Shown: positions 37,980 through 50,701 of the stretch, piece after piece
How the letters are laid out: each line of letters starts with the position of its first letter
Numbering within the stretch: position 1 is the first letter of the stretch
Assembly: GCA_949130485.1 (NCBI GenBank)
Contig: OX422205.1
Location: forward strand, 4,942,415-5,006,414
DNA from: Agelas oroides
Lineage: Eukaryota; Porifera; Demospongiae; Agelasida; Agelasidae
Direction: 5' to 3'
Length of the DNA: 64,000 nt
Notes under the pieces: model-generated
Told to the model about the DNA's origin: nothing
Databases searched by the model: none
The model's input: only the letters and a program-made list of their open reading frames with translations
Program-made: the position numbers and the translations under genes

Positions 37980-39130
37980 GGCTAGGGTTAGCCGTGAACT
38001 TGTGTGAATTTCAATTGACGGCACTATGCGCCGTTAGAGAAAATGGATTACTTCGCAGGTCCCTACTGGTTTGTGCGCTTTTTACACAAACCGAGTGTTT
38101 ACATTTATGAGCTCCCCACACCCTCAGCTTCTTGTAGCTATGTTCCTTGCATTAATTTAACGATTGTTCCGGGCTAGGTTTAGCCGTGGACTTGCGTGAA
38201 TTTCCATTGACGGCACTATGCGCAGTTGCAAGAAATTGATTACTTCACAAGTCCCTACCGGTTTGTGCGCTTTTTGCACAAACTCAGTGTTTACATTTTT
38301 GAACTTCCCACACCCTCAGTTTCATGTAGATATGCTCCTTGCATTAGTGCAATAGTTCTTCCGGGCTAGGGTTAGCCGTGAACTTGTGTGAATTTCAATT
38401 GACGGCACTATGCGCCGTTAGAGAAAATGGATTACTTCGCAGGTCCCTACTGGTTTGTGCGCTTTTTGCACAAACCGAGTGTTTACATTTATGAGCTCCC
38501 CACACCCTCAGCTTCTTGTAGCTATGTTCCTTGCATTAATTTAACGATTGTTCCGGGCTAGGTTTAGCCGTGGACTTGCGTGAATTTCCATTGACGGCAC
38601 TATGCGCAGTTGCAAGAAATTGATTACTTCACAAGTCCCTACCGGTTTGTGCGCTTTTTGCACAAACTCAGTGTTTACATTTTTGAACTTCCCACACCCT
38701 CAGCTTCTTGTAGCTATGCTCCTTGCATTAGTGCAACGATTGTTCCGGGCTAGGTTTAGCCGTGAACTTGCGTGAATTTCAATTGACGGCACTATGCTCA
38801 GTTGCAAGAAATTGATTACTTCGCAAGTCCCTACCGGTTTGTGCGCTTTTTGTAAAAATTCAGTGTTTACATTTTTAAACTTCCCACACCCTTAGCTTCT
38901 TGTAGCTATGCTCCTTGCATTAGTGCAACAATTGTTCCGGTCTAGGTTTAGCCGTGAACTTGCGAGAATTTCAATTGAGGTCACTATGCACCATTGCAAA
39001 AAATTGATTACTTCGCAAGTCCCTACCGGTTTGTGCACTTTTTGTACAAACTCAGTGTTTACATTTATGAGCTCCCCACACCCTCAGCTTCTTGTAGCTA
39101 TGTTCCTTGCATTAATTTAACGATTGTTCC
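37980..39130 (+). repeat. Local 384-bp tandem duplication with ATTAATTTAACG variant
   Basis: Units around 38,005-38,210 and 38,389-38,600 are near-identical neighbours 384 bp apart (GTTAGAGAAAATGG, AAACCGAGTG, TTTATGAGCTCC, GCATTAATTTAACG). A third ATTAATTTAACG unit ends near 39,122 and matches 23,358-23,580 at about 15,550 bp. TTAATTTAA replaces the usual TTAGTGCAA, which removes one of the conserved dyads. Confidence 0.8.
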
Positions 39131-41470
39131 GGGCTAGGTTTAGCCGTGAACTTGCGTGAATTTCCATTGACGGCACTATGCGCAGTTGCAAGAAATTGAT
39201 TAATTCGGAAGTCCCTACCGGTTTGTGCGCTTTTTGCACAAACGGTGTGTTTACATTTTTGAGCTCCCCACACCCTCAGCTTCTTGTAGCTATGTTCCTT
39301 GCATTAGTGCAACGATTGTTTCGGGCTAGGTTTAGCCGTGGACTTGCGTGAATTTCCATTTGACGGCACTATGCGCAGTTGCAAGAAATTGATTACTTCA
39401 CAAGTCCCTACCGGTTTGTGCGCTTTTTGCACAAACTCAGTGTTTACATTTTTGAACTTCCCACACCCTCAGCTTCTTGTAGCTATGCTCCTTGCATTAG
39501 TGCAACGATTGTTCCGGGCTAGGTTTAGCCGTGAACTTGTGTGAATTTCAATTGACGGCACTATGCGCCATTGCAAAAAATTGATTACTTCGAAAGTCCC
39601 TACCGGTTTGTGCACTTTTTGCACAAACTCAGTGTTTACATTTTTGAACTTCCCACACCCTCAGTTTCTTGTAGATATGCTCCTTGCATTAGTGCAACGA
39701 TTGTTCCGGGCTAGGGTTAGCTGTGAACTTGTGTGAATTTTAATTGACGGTACCATGCGCTGTTAGAGAAAATGGATTAATTCGCAGGTCCCTACTGGTT
39801 TGTGCGCTTTTTGTACAAACGGAGTGTTTACATTTATGAGCTCCCCACACCCTCAGCTTCTTGTAGCTATGTTCCTTGCATTAGTGCAACGATTGTTCCG
39901 GGCTAGGTTTAGCCGTGAACTTGCGTGAATTTCCATTGACGGCACTATGCGCCGTTGCAAAAAATTGATTACTTCGCAAAACCCTACCGGTTTGTGCGCT
40001 TTTTGCACAAACTCAGTGTTTTCATTTTTGAACTCCCCACACCCTCAGTTTCTTGTAGCTATGCTCCTTGCATTAGTGCAACGATTGTTCCTGGCTAGGG
40101 TTAGCCGTGAACTAGCGAGAATTTCAATTGACGTCACTATACGCGGTTGGAAGAAATTGTTTATTTCGCAAGTCCCTACCGGTTTGTGCGCTTTCTGAAC
40201 AAACTCAATGTTTACATTTTTGAACTCCCCACACCATCAGCTTCTTGTAGCTATGCTCCTTGCTTTAGTTCAACGATTGTTCCGGGCTAGGTTTAGCCGT
40301 GAACTTGCGTGAATTTCCATTGACGGCACTATGCGCCGTTGGAGGAAATGGATTAGTTCGCAGGTCTCTACCGGTTTGTGCGCTTTTTGCACAAACGGAG
40401 TGTTTACATTTTTGAAATCCCCTCACCCTCAGCTTCTTGTAGCTATGTTCCTTGCATTAGTGCAACGATTGTTCCGGGCTAGGTTTAGCCGTGAACTTGC
40501 GAGAATTTCCATTGACGGCACTATGGGCAGTTGCAAGAAATTGATTAATTCGGAAGTCCCTACCGGTTTGTGCGCTTTTTGCACAAACTCAGTGTTTACA
40601 TTTTTGAGCTCCCCACACCCTCAGCTTCTTGTAGCTATGTTCCTTGCATTAGTGCAACGATTGATCCGGGCTAGGTTTAGCCGTGGACTTGCGTGAATTT
40701 CCATTGACGGCACTATGCGCAGTTGCAAGAAATTGATTACTTCACAAGTCCCTACCGGTTTGTGCGCTTTTTGCACAAACTCAGTGTTTACATTTTTGAA
40801 CTTCCCACACCCTCAGCTTCTTGTAGCTATGCTCCTTGCATTAGTGCAACGATTGTTCCGGGCTAGGTTTAGCCGTGATCTTGCGTGAATTTCCATCGAC
40901 GTCACTATGCGCAGTTGCAAGAAATTGATTACTTCACAAGTCCCTACCGGTTTGTGCGCTTTTTGCACAAACTCAGTGTTTACATTTTTGAACTTCCCAC
41001 ACCCTCAGCTTCTTGCAGCTATGCTCCTTGCATTAGTGCAACGATTGTTCCGGGTTAGGTTTAGCCATGAACTTGCGTGAATTTTCATTGACGACACTAT
41101 GCGCCGTTGGAGGAAATGGATTAGTTCGCAGGTCCCTACCTGTTTGTGCGCTTTTTGCACAAACGGTGTGTTTACATTTTTGAGATCCCCACACCCTCAG
41201 CTTCTTGTAGCTATGTTCCTTGCATTAGTTCAACGATTGTTCCGGGCTAGGTTTAGCCGTGAACTTGCGAGAATTTCCATTGACGTCACTATGCGCCGTT
41301 GCAAGAAATTGTTTATTTCGCAAGTCCCTACCGGTTTGTGCGCTTTTTGTACCAAACTCAATGTTTACATTTTTGAACTACCCACACCATCAGCTTCTTG
41401 TAGCTATGCTCCTTGCATTAGTGCAACGATTGTTCCTGGCTAGGTTTAGCCGTGAACTTGCGTGAATTTC

Positions 41471-44400
41471 CATTGACGGCACTATGCGCCGTTGGAGGAA
41501 ATGGATTAGTTCGCAGGTCCCTACCGGTTTGTGCGCTTTTTGCACCAACTCAGTGTTTACATTTTTGATCTCCCCACACCCTCAGCATCTTGTAGCTATG
41601 CTCCTTGAATCAGTGCAACGATTGTTCCTGGCTAGGATTAACCGTGAACTTGCGAGAATTTAAAATGACGTCACTATGCGACGGTGCAAGAAATTGATTA
41701 TTTCGCAAGTCCCTACCGGTTTGTGCGCTTTTTGCACAAACTCAGTGTTTACATTTTTGATCTCCCCACACCCTCAGCTTCTTGTAGCTATGCTCCTTGA
41801 ATCAGTGCAACGATTGTTCCTGGCTAGGATTATCCGTGACCTTGCGAGAATTTGAAATGACGTCACTATGCGCCGTTGCAAGAAATTGATTATTTCGCAA
41901 GTCCCTACCAGTTTGTGCGCTTTTTGCTCAAACTCAGTGTTTACATTTTTGAACTCCCCACACCTTCAGCTTCTTGTAGCTATGTTCCTTGCTTTAGTGC
42001 AACGATTGTTCCGGGCTAGGGTTAGCCGTGAAGTTGCGTGAATTTCCATTGACAGAACTAAGCATCTTTCGAAGAAATGGATTATTTCGCAGGTTCCTAC
42101 CGGTTTGTGCGCTTTTTGCACAAACTCAGTGTTTACATTTAAGAACTCCCTACACCCTCAGCTTCTTGTAGCTATGCTCCTTCCATTAGTGCAACGATTG
42201 TTCCGGGCTAGGTTAAGCCGTGAACTTCCGTGAATTAACATTGAGGTCACTATGCGCAGTTGAAAGAAATTGATTACTGCGCAAGTCCCCACCGGTTTGT
42301 GCGTTTTTTGCACAAACTCAGTGTTTACATTTTAGCACTCCGCACACCCTCAGCTTCTTGTAGCTATGCTCCTTGCATTAGTGCAACGATTGTTCCGGGC
42401 TAGGGTTAGCCGTGAACTTGCGTGAATTTCCATTGACGGCACTATGCGCCGTTGGAGGAAATGGATTAATTCGCAGTTCCATTCCTTTTTTTGTGCGCTT
42501 TTTGCACAAACGGAATGTTTACATTTTTGAGCTCTCCACAACCTCAGCTTCTTGTAGCCATGTTCCTTGCATGAGTGCAACGATTGTTCCTGGGTAGAGT
42601 TAGCCGTAGACTTGCGTGAATTTCCATTGACGGCATTATGCGGCGTTGCAAGAAATTGATTACTTCGCAAGTCGCTACCGGTTTGTGCGCTTTTTGCACA
42701 AACTCAGTGTTTACATTTTTGAACTCCCCACACCGTCAGCTTCTTGTAGCTTTGCCCCTTGCATTAGTGCAAGGATTGTTCCGGGCTAGGTTTAGCTGTG
42801 AACTTGCGTGAATTTACATTGACGGCACTATGCGCAGTTGCAAGAAATTGAATAATTCGCAAGCCCTTACCGGTTGGTGCGCTTTTTGCACAAACTCAGT
42901 GTTTACATTTTTGAACTTCCCACACTCTCAGCTTCTTGTAGCAATGCTCCTTGCATTAGTGCAACGATTTTTCCAGGCTAGGGTTAGCCGTGAACTTTCG
43001 AGAATTTCAAATGAGGTCACTATGCGCTGTTGCAAAAAATTGATTATTTCGCAAGTCCCTACCGGTTTGTGCACTTTTTGCACAAACTCAGTGGTTACAT
43101 TTTTGAACTCCCCACACCCTCAGCTTCTTGTAGCTATGCTCCTTGCATTAGTGCAACGATTGTTCCGGACTAGGGTAAGCCGTGAACTTGCGAGAATTTC
43201 AATTGAGGTCACTATGCGCCATTGCAAAAAATTGATTATTTCGCAAGTCCATACCGGTTTGTGCACTTTTTGAACAAACTCAGTGTTTACATTTTTGAAC
43301 TCCCCACACCATCAGTTTCTTGTAGCTATGCTCCTTGCTTTAGTGCAACGATTGTTCCGGGCTAGGGTTAGCCGTGGACTTGCGTGAATTTCCATTGTCG
43401 GCACTATGCGCCGTTGGAGGAAATGGATTAACTCGCAGGTCCATACCTGTTTGTGCGCTTTTTGCAGAATCGAAGTGTTTACATTTTTGAGCTCTCCACA
43501 CCCTCAGTTTCTTGTAGGTATGTTCCTTGCATGAGTGCAACGATTGTTCCGGGCTAGAGTTAGCCGTGAACTTGCGTGAATTGCCATTGACGACACTATG
43601 CGCCGTTGCAAGAAATTGATTACTTCGCAAGTCCCTACCGGTTTGTGCGCTTTTTGCACAAACTCAGTGTTTTCATTTTTGAACTCCCCACACACTCAGC
43701 TTCTTGTAGCTTTGCTCCTTGCATTAGTGCAACGATTGTTCCCGGCTAGGTTTAGCCGTGAACATGCGTGAATTTCCATTGACGACACTAGGCGCCGTTG
43801 GATGAAATGGATTAATTCGAAGGTCCCTACCAGTTTGTGCGCTTTTTGCACAAACTCAATGTTTGCATTTTTGAACTCCCAACACACTCAGCTTCTTGTA
43901 GCTATGCTCCTTGCATTAGTGCAACGATTGTTCCGGGCTAGGGTTAGCCGTGAATTTGCGTGAATATCCATTGACGGCACTATGCGCCGTTGGAGGAAAT
44001 GGATTACTTCGCAGGTCCCTACCGGTTTGTGCGCTTTTTGCACAAACGGAGTGTTTACATTTGTTAACTTCCCACACCCTCAGCTTCATGTAGCTATGCT
44101 CCTTGCATTAGTGCAACGATTGTTCAGGCTAGGGTTAGCCGTGAACTTGCGAGAATTTCAATTGAGGTCACTATGCGCCATTGCAAAAAATTGATGAATT
44201 CGCAAGTCCCTACCGGTTTGTGCACTTTTTGCACAAACTCAGTGTTTACATTTTTGAACTCCCCACACACTCAGCTTCTTGTAGCTATGGTCCTTGCATT
44301 AGTGCAACGATTGTTCCGGTCTAGGTTTAGCCGTGAACTTGCGAGAATTTCAATTGAGGCCACTATGCGCCATTGCAAAAAATTGATTACTTCGCAAGTC

Positions 44401-47400
44401 CCTACCGGTTTGTGCACTTTTTGCACAAACTCAGTCTTTACATTTTTGGACTCCCCACACCATCAGCTTCTTGTAGCTATGGTCCTTGCATTAGTGCAAC
44501 GATTGTTCCGGGCTAGGGTTAGCCGTGAACTTGCGTGAATTTCCATTGACGGCACTATGCGCCGTTGGAGGAAATGGATTATTTCGCAGGTCCCTACCGG
44601 TTTGTGCACTTTTTGCACAAACTCAGTCTTTACATTTTTGAACTCCCCACACCATCAGCTTCTTGTAGCTATGGTCCTTGCATTAGTGCAACGATTGTTC
44701 CGGGCTAGGGTTAGCCGTGAACTTGCGTGAATTTCCATTGACGGCACTATGCGCCGTTGGAGGAAATGGATTATTTCGCAGGTCTCTACCGTTTTGTGCA
44801 CTTTTTGATCAAACGGAGTGTTTACATTTTTGAGATCCCCACACCCTCAGCTTCTTGTAGCTATGTTCCTTACATTAGTGCAACGATTGTTCAGGGCTAG
44901 GGTTAGCCGTGATCTTGCGTAAATTTCAATTGACGTCACTATGCGGAGTTTCAAGAAATTGTTTATTTCGCAAGTCCCTACCGGTTTGTGCGCTTTTTGT
45001 ACAAACTCAATGTTTACATTTTTGAACTCCCCACACCATCAGCTTCTTGTAGCTATGCTCCTTGCTTTAGTGCAACGATTGTTCCGGGCTAAGTTTAGCC
45101 GTGAACTTGCGTGAATTTCCATTGACGGCACTATGCGCAGTTGCAAGAAATTGATTATTTCGCAAGTCCCTACAGGTTTGTGCGCTTTTTGCACAAACTC
45201 AGTGATTACATTTGTGAACTTCCCACACCCTCAGCTTCTTGTAGCTATGCTCCTTGCACTAGTTCAACGATTGTTCCGGGCTAGGGTTAGCCGTGAACTT
45301 GCGTGAATTTCCATTGACGGCACTATGCGCTGTTGGAAGAAATGGATTAGTTCGCAAGTCCCTACCGGTTTGTGCGCTTTTTGCACAAACGGTGTGTTTA
45401 CATTTTTGAGATCCCCACACCCTCAGCTTCTTGTAGCTATGTTCCTTGCATTAGTGTAACGATTGTTCCGGGCTAGGTTTATCCGTGAACTTGCGTGAAT
45501 TTCCATTGACGGCACTATGCGCAGTTGCAAGAAATTGATTACTTCGGAAGTCCCTACCGGTTTGTGCGCTTTTTGCACAAACTCAGTGTTTACATTTTTA
45601 AACTTCCCACACCCTCAGCTTCTTGTAGCTATGTTCCTTGCATTAGTGGAACGATTGTTCCGGTCTAGGATTAGCCGTGAACTTGCGAGAATTTCAATTG
45701 AGGTCACTATGCGCCTTTGCAAAAAAGTGATTACTTCGCAAGTCCCTACCGGTTTGTGCGCTGTTTGCACAAACTCAATGCTTACATTTTGAAACTCCCC
45801 ACACGCTCAGCTTCTTGTAGATATGCTCCTTGCATTAGTGCAACGATTGTTCCGGGCTAGGTTTAGCCGTGAACTTGCGTGAATTTCCATTGACGGCACA
45901 ATGCGCAGTTGCAAGAAATTGATTACTTCGCAAGTCCCTACCGGTTTGTGCACTTTTTGCACAAACTCAGTCTTTACATTTGTGAACTTCCCATACCCTC
46001 AGCTTCTTGTAGCTTTGCTCCTTGCATTAGTGCAACGTTTGTTCCGGGCTAGGGTTAGCCGTGAATTTGCGTGAATTTCCATTGACGTCACTATGCGCCG
46101 TTGAAGGAAATGGATTATTTGGCATGTCCCTACCGGTTTGTGCGCTCTTTGCACAAACTCAGTGTTTGCATTTTTGAACTTCCCACACCCTCAGCTTCTT
46201 GTAACTATGCTCCTTGCATTAGTGCAACGATTGTTCCGGGCTAGGTTAGCCGTAAACTTGCGTGAATTTCAATTGAGGTCACTATGCGCCGTTGCAAAAT
46301 AGTGAATATTTCGCAATTCCCTTCCGGTTTGTGCGCTTTTTGCACAAACTCAATGTTTACATTTTTGAACTCCCCACACGCTCAGCTTCTTGTAGCTATG
46401 TTCCTTGCATTAGTGCAACGATTGTTCCGGGTTAGGGTTAGCCGTGAAAATGCGTGAATTTCCATTGACGGAACCATGCGCCGTTGCAAGAAATTGATTA
46501 TTTCGCAAGACCCTATCGATTTGTGCGCTTTTTGCACAAACTCAGTGTTTACATTTTTGAACTCCCCACACCGTCAGTTTCTTGTAGCTATGCTCCTTGC
46601 ATTAGTGCAACGATTGTTCCTGGCTAGGGTTAGCCGTGAACTTTAGAGAATTTCAATTGACGTCACTATGCGTCGTTGCAAGAAATTGTTTATTTGGCAA
46701 GTCCCTACCGGTTTCTGCGCTTTTTGCACAAACTCAATGTTTAAATTTTAGAACTTCCCACACCCTTAGCTTCTTGTGGCTATGCTCCGTACATCAGTGC
46801 AACGATTGTTCCGGGCTAGGTTTAGCCGTGAACTTGCGCGAATTTCCATTGACGGCACTATGCGCAATTGCAAGAAATTGATTACTTCGCAAGTCCCTAC
46901 CGGTTAGTGCGCTTTTTGAACAAACTCAGTGTTTCCATTTGTGAACTTCCTACACCCTCAGCTTCTTGTAGCTAAGCTCCTTGCATTAGTGCAACGATTG
47001 TTCCGGGCTAGGGTTAGCCGTGAACATGTGAGAATTTCAATTGAGCTCACTATTCGCTGTTGCAAAAAATGGATTATTTCGCAAGACCCTTCCGGTTTGT
47101 GCACTTTTTGCACAACCTAAGTGTTTAAATTTGTGAACTTCCCCCACCCTCAGCTTCTTGTAGCTATGCTCCTTGCATTAGTGCAACGATTGTTCCGGGC
47201 TAGGATAAGCTGTGAACTTGCGTGAATTTCCGTTGACGGCACTATGCTACGTTGGAGGAAATGGATTGGTTCGCAGGTCCCTACCGGTTTGTTCGCTTTA
47301 TACACAAACGTTGTGTTTACATTTTTGAGATCCCCACACCCTCAGCTTCTTATAGCTATGTTCCTTGCATTAGTGCAACGATTGTTCCGGGCTAGGTTTA

Positions 47401-48540
47401 GCCGTGAACTAGCGTGAATTTCCATTGACGTCACTAAGCGCCGTTGGAGGAAATGGATTAGTTCGCAGGTCCCTACCGGTTTGTGCACTTCTTGCACAAA
47501 CTCAGTGTTTACAATTTTGAACTCCCCACACCCTCAGCTTCCTGTAGCTATGTTCCTTGCAGTAGTGCAACTATTGTTCCGGGCTAGGGTTAGCCATGAA
47601 CTTGCGAGAATTTCAATTGAGGTCATTTTCCTTCGTTGCAAAAAATTGATTACTTCGCAAGTCCCTACAGGTTTGTGCACTTTTTGCACAAACTCAGTGT
47701 TTACATTTTTGAACTCCCCACACCCTCTCCTTTTTGTAGCTATGCTCCTTGCATTAGTGCAATGATTGTTCCGGGCTAGGGTTAGCCGTGAACTTGCGTG
47801 AATTTCCATTGACGGCACTATGCGCCGTTGGAGGAAATTGATTACTTCGCAAGTCCCTACCGGTTTGTGCGCTTTTTGCACAAATTCAGTGCTTACATTT
47901 TTGAACTCCCCACACCCTCAGCCTCTTGTAGCTTTGCTCCTTGCATTAGTGCAACGATTGTTCCCGGCTAGGTTTAGCGGTTAACTTCCGTGAATTTCCA
48001 TTGACGTCACTAGGCGCCGTTGGAGGAAATGGATTAATTCGTAGGGCCCTACCAGTTTGTGCGCTTTTTGCACAAACTCAATGTTTGCATTTTTGAACTC
48101 CCAACACACTCAGCTTCTTGTAGCTATGCTCCTTGCATTAGTGCAACGATTGTTCCGGACTAGGGTTAGCCGTGAACTTGCGCGAATTTCAATTGACGTC
48201 ACTATGCGCCGTTGCAAGAAATTGATTATTTCGCAAGTCCCTACCGGTTTGTGCGCTTTTTGCACAAACTCAGTGTTTACATTTTTGGTTTCCCCACACC
48301 CTCAGCTTCTTGTAGCTATGCTCCTTGAATCAGTGCAACGATTGTTCCTGGCTAGGATTAACCGTGAACTTGCGAGAATTTAAATTGAGGTCACTATGCG
48401 CCTTTGCAAGAAATTGATTACTTCGCAAGTCCCTACCGGTTTGTGCACTTTTTGCACAAACTCAGTGTTTACATTTTTGAACTCCCCACACCCTCAGCTT
48501 CTTGTAGCTATGCTCCTTGCATTAGTGCAACGATTGTTCC
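41471..48540 (+). repeat. Heterogeneous satellite segment
   Basis: About 37 monomers with many private variants: TTGATCTCCCC with CTTGAATCAGTG (adjacent units near 41,565-41,850), AAGCATCTTTCGAAG (about 42,060), GCATGAGTGCAACG (42,569 and 43,529), CACTAGGCGCCG (about 43,787 and 48,009) and CCTCTCCTTTTTG (about 47,724). Some of these variants also appear in the higher-order repeats to the right, for example 42,061 pairs with 52,815 (offset 10,754), so this segment or a relative probably supplied part of those units. No gene is seen. Confidence 0.92.
42400..43740 (+). repeat. Five-monomer (960-bp) local duplication
   Basis: The GAGCTCTCCACA and GCATGAGTGCAACG unit near 42,530-42,580 recurs near 43,490-43,540, exactly 960 bp (five monomers) later, together with the following TAGAGTTAGCCGT variant. 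One copy has an extra-T run, CCTTTTTTTGTGCGC (about 42,484). Confidence 0.75.
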
Positions 48541-50701
48541 GGGCTAGGGTTAGCCGTGAACTTGTGTGAATTTCCATTGACGGCACTATGCGCCGTTGGA
48601 GGAAATGGATAAATTCGCAGGTCTCTACCGGTTTGTGCGCTTTTTGCACAAACGGAGTGTTTACATTTTTGAGATCCCCACACCCTCAGCTTGTTGTAGC
48701 TATGTTCCTTGCATTAGTGCAATGATTGTTCAAGGTTAGGTTTAGCCGTGAACTTGAATGAATTTCCATTGACGGCACTATGCTCCATAGGAGGAAATGG
48801 ATTAGTTCGCAGGTCCCTACCGGTTTGTGCGCTTTTTGCACAAACGGAGTGTTTGCATTTTTGAGCTCCCCACACCCTCAGCTTCTTGTAGCTATGTTCC
48901 TTGCATTAGTGCAACGATTGTTCCGGGCTAGGGTTAGCCGTGAACTTGCGTGAACTTCCATTGACGGCACTATGTACCGTTGCAAAGAATTGATTATTTC
49001 GCAAGACCCTACCGTTTTGTGCGCTTTTTGCACAAACTCAGTGTTTTCATTTTTGAACTCCCCACACCCTCAGTTTCTTGTAGCTATGCTCCTTGCATTA
49101 GTGCAACGATTGTTCCTGGCTAGGGTTAGCCGTGAACTTGCGAGAATTTCAATTGAGATCACTATTCGCCGATGCAAGAAATTGTTAACTTCGCAAGTCC
49201 CTACCGGTTTGTGCGCTTTTTGCACAAACTCAATGTTTACATTTTTGAACTTCCCACACCATAAGCTTCTTGTAGCTATGCTCCTTCCATTAGTGCAACG
49301 ATTGTTCCGGGCTAGGTTTAGCTGTGAACTTGCGTGAATTCCCATTGACGGCACTATACGCCGTTGGAAGAAATGGATTAGTTCGCAGGTCCCTACCGGT
49401 TTGTGCGCTTTTTGCACAAACGGTGTGTTTAAATTTTTGAGATCCCCACACCCTCAGCTTGTTGTAGCTATGTTCCTTGCATTAGTGCAACGATTGTTCC
49501 CGGCTAGGTTTAGCCGTGAACTTGCGAGAATTTCAATTGAAGTCACTATTCGCCGTTGCAAGAAATTCTTTATTTCGCAAGTCCCTACCGGTTTGTGCGC
49601 TTTTTGTACAAACTCAATGTTTACTTTTTTGAACTCCCCACACCATCAGCTTCTTGTAGCTATGCTCCTTGCATTAGTGCAACGATTGTTCCGGACTAGG
49701 TTTAGCCGTGAACTTGCGTGAATTGCCATTGACGGCACTATGCGCCGTTGGAGGAAATGGATAACTTCGCAGGTCCCTACCTGTTTGTGCGCTTTTTGCA
49801 CAAACGGTGTGTTTACATTTTTGAGATCCCCACACCCTCAGCTTCTTGTAGCTATGTTCCTTGCATTAGTGCAACGATTGTTCCGGTCTAGGTTTAGCCG
49901 TGAACTTGCGTGAATATTCATTGACGGCACTATGCGCCGTTGGAGGAAATGGATTAGTTCGCAGGTCCCTACCGGTTTGTGCGTTTTTTTGCCCAAACTC
50001 ATTGTTTACATTTTTGAACTTCCCACACCCTCAGCTTCTTGTAGCTATGTTCCTTGCATTAGTGCAACTATTGTTAAGGGCTAGGGTTAGCCGTGAACTT
50101 GCGAGAATTTCAATTGACGTCACTATGCGCCGTTGCAAGAAATTGTTTACTTCGCAAGTCCCTACCGGTTTGTGCACTTTTTGCACAAACTCAGTGTTTA
50201 CATTTTTGAACTCCCCACACCCTCAGCTTCTTGTAGCTATGGTCCTTGCATTAGTGCAACGATTGTTCCGGGCTAGGGTTAGCCGTGAACTTGCGAGAAT
50301 TTCCATTGACGGCATTATGCGCAGTTGGAGGAAATGGATTAGTTCGCAGGACTCTACCGGTTTGTGCGCTTTTTGCACAAACGGAGTGTTTACATTTTTG
50401 AGATCCCCACACCCTCAGCTTCTTGTAGCTATGTTCCTTACATTAGTGCAACGATTGTTCCGGGCTAGGTTTAGCCGTGAACTTGCGTGAATTTCCATTG
50501 ACGGCACTATGCGCAGTTGCAAGAAATTGATTACTTCGCAAGTCCCTACCGGTTTGTGCACTTTTTTGCACAAACTCAGTGTTTACATTTTTGAACTACC
50601 CACACCCTCAGCTTCTTGTAGCTATGGTCCTTGCATTAGTGCAACGATTGTTCCGGGCTAGGGTTAGCCGTGAACTTGCGTGAATTTCCATTGACGGCAC
50701 T
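48541..50701 (+). repeat. Satellite segment leading into the higher-order repeats
   Basis: Eleven or so monomers. The part 48,588-49,525 matches 58,379-59,316 at 9,791 bp (51 monomers less 1 bp) and 24,300-25,130 at 24,384 bp. The longest open frame of the window (49,900-50,490, 196 residues) is here. It exists because GCGAGA replaces GCGTGA in two successive units and one unit has a frame-restoring base addition near 49,985. I see no reason to call it a gene. Confidence 0.9.

Larger units (their letters stand above)
4701..41470 (+). repeat. Main 192-bp satellite array, mosaic of monomer variants
   Basis: About 191 tandem monomers of 192 bp (64 codons) on the + strand. Landmarks are ATGCGCCGTT or ATGCGCAGTT at the unit start, TTTGTGCGCTTTTTGCACAA, GTTTACATTTTTGA, CAGCTTCTTGTAGCTATG, TTGCATTAGTGCAACGATTG and GCCGTGAACTTGCG. 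Several multi-base variant blocks are shuffled between units: GGAGGAAATGG or GCAAGAAATTG or GCAAAAAATTG; AAACGGTGTG or AAACTCAGTG or AAACTCAATG; GAGATCCCC or GAGCTCCCC or GAACTTCCC; ATGCTCC, ATGTTCC or ATGGTCC; GCGTGAATTTCC or GCGAGAATTTC. Re-use of the same blocks in different combinations suggests unequal exchange and gene conversion. There is no gap in the array longer than one monomer and no inserted gene. Confidence 0.96.
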
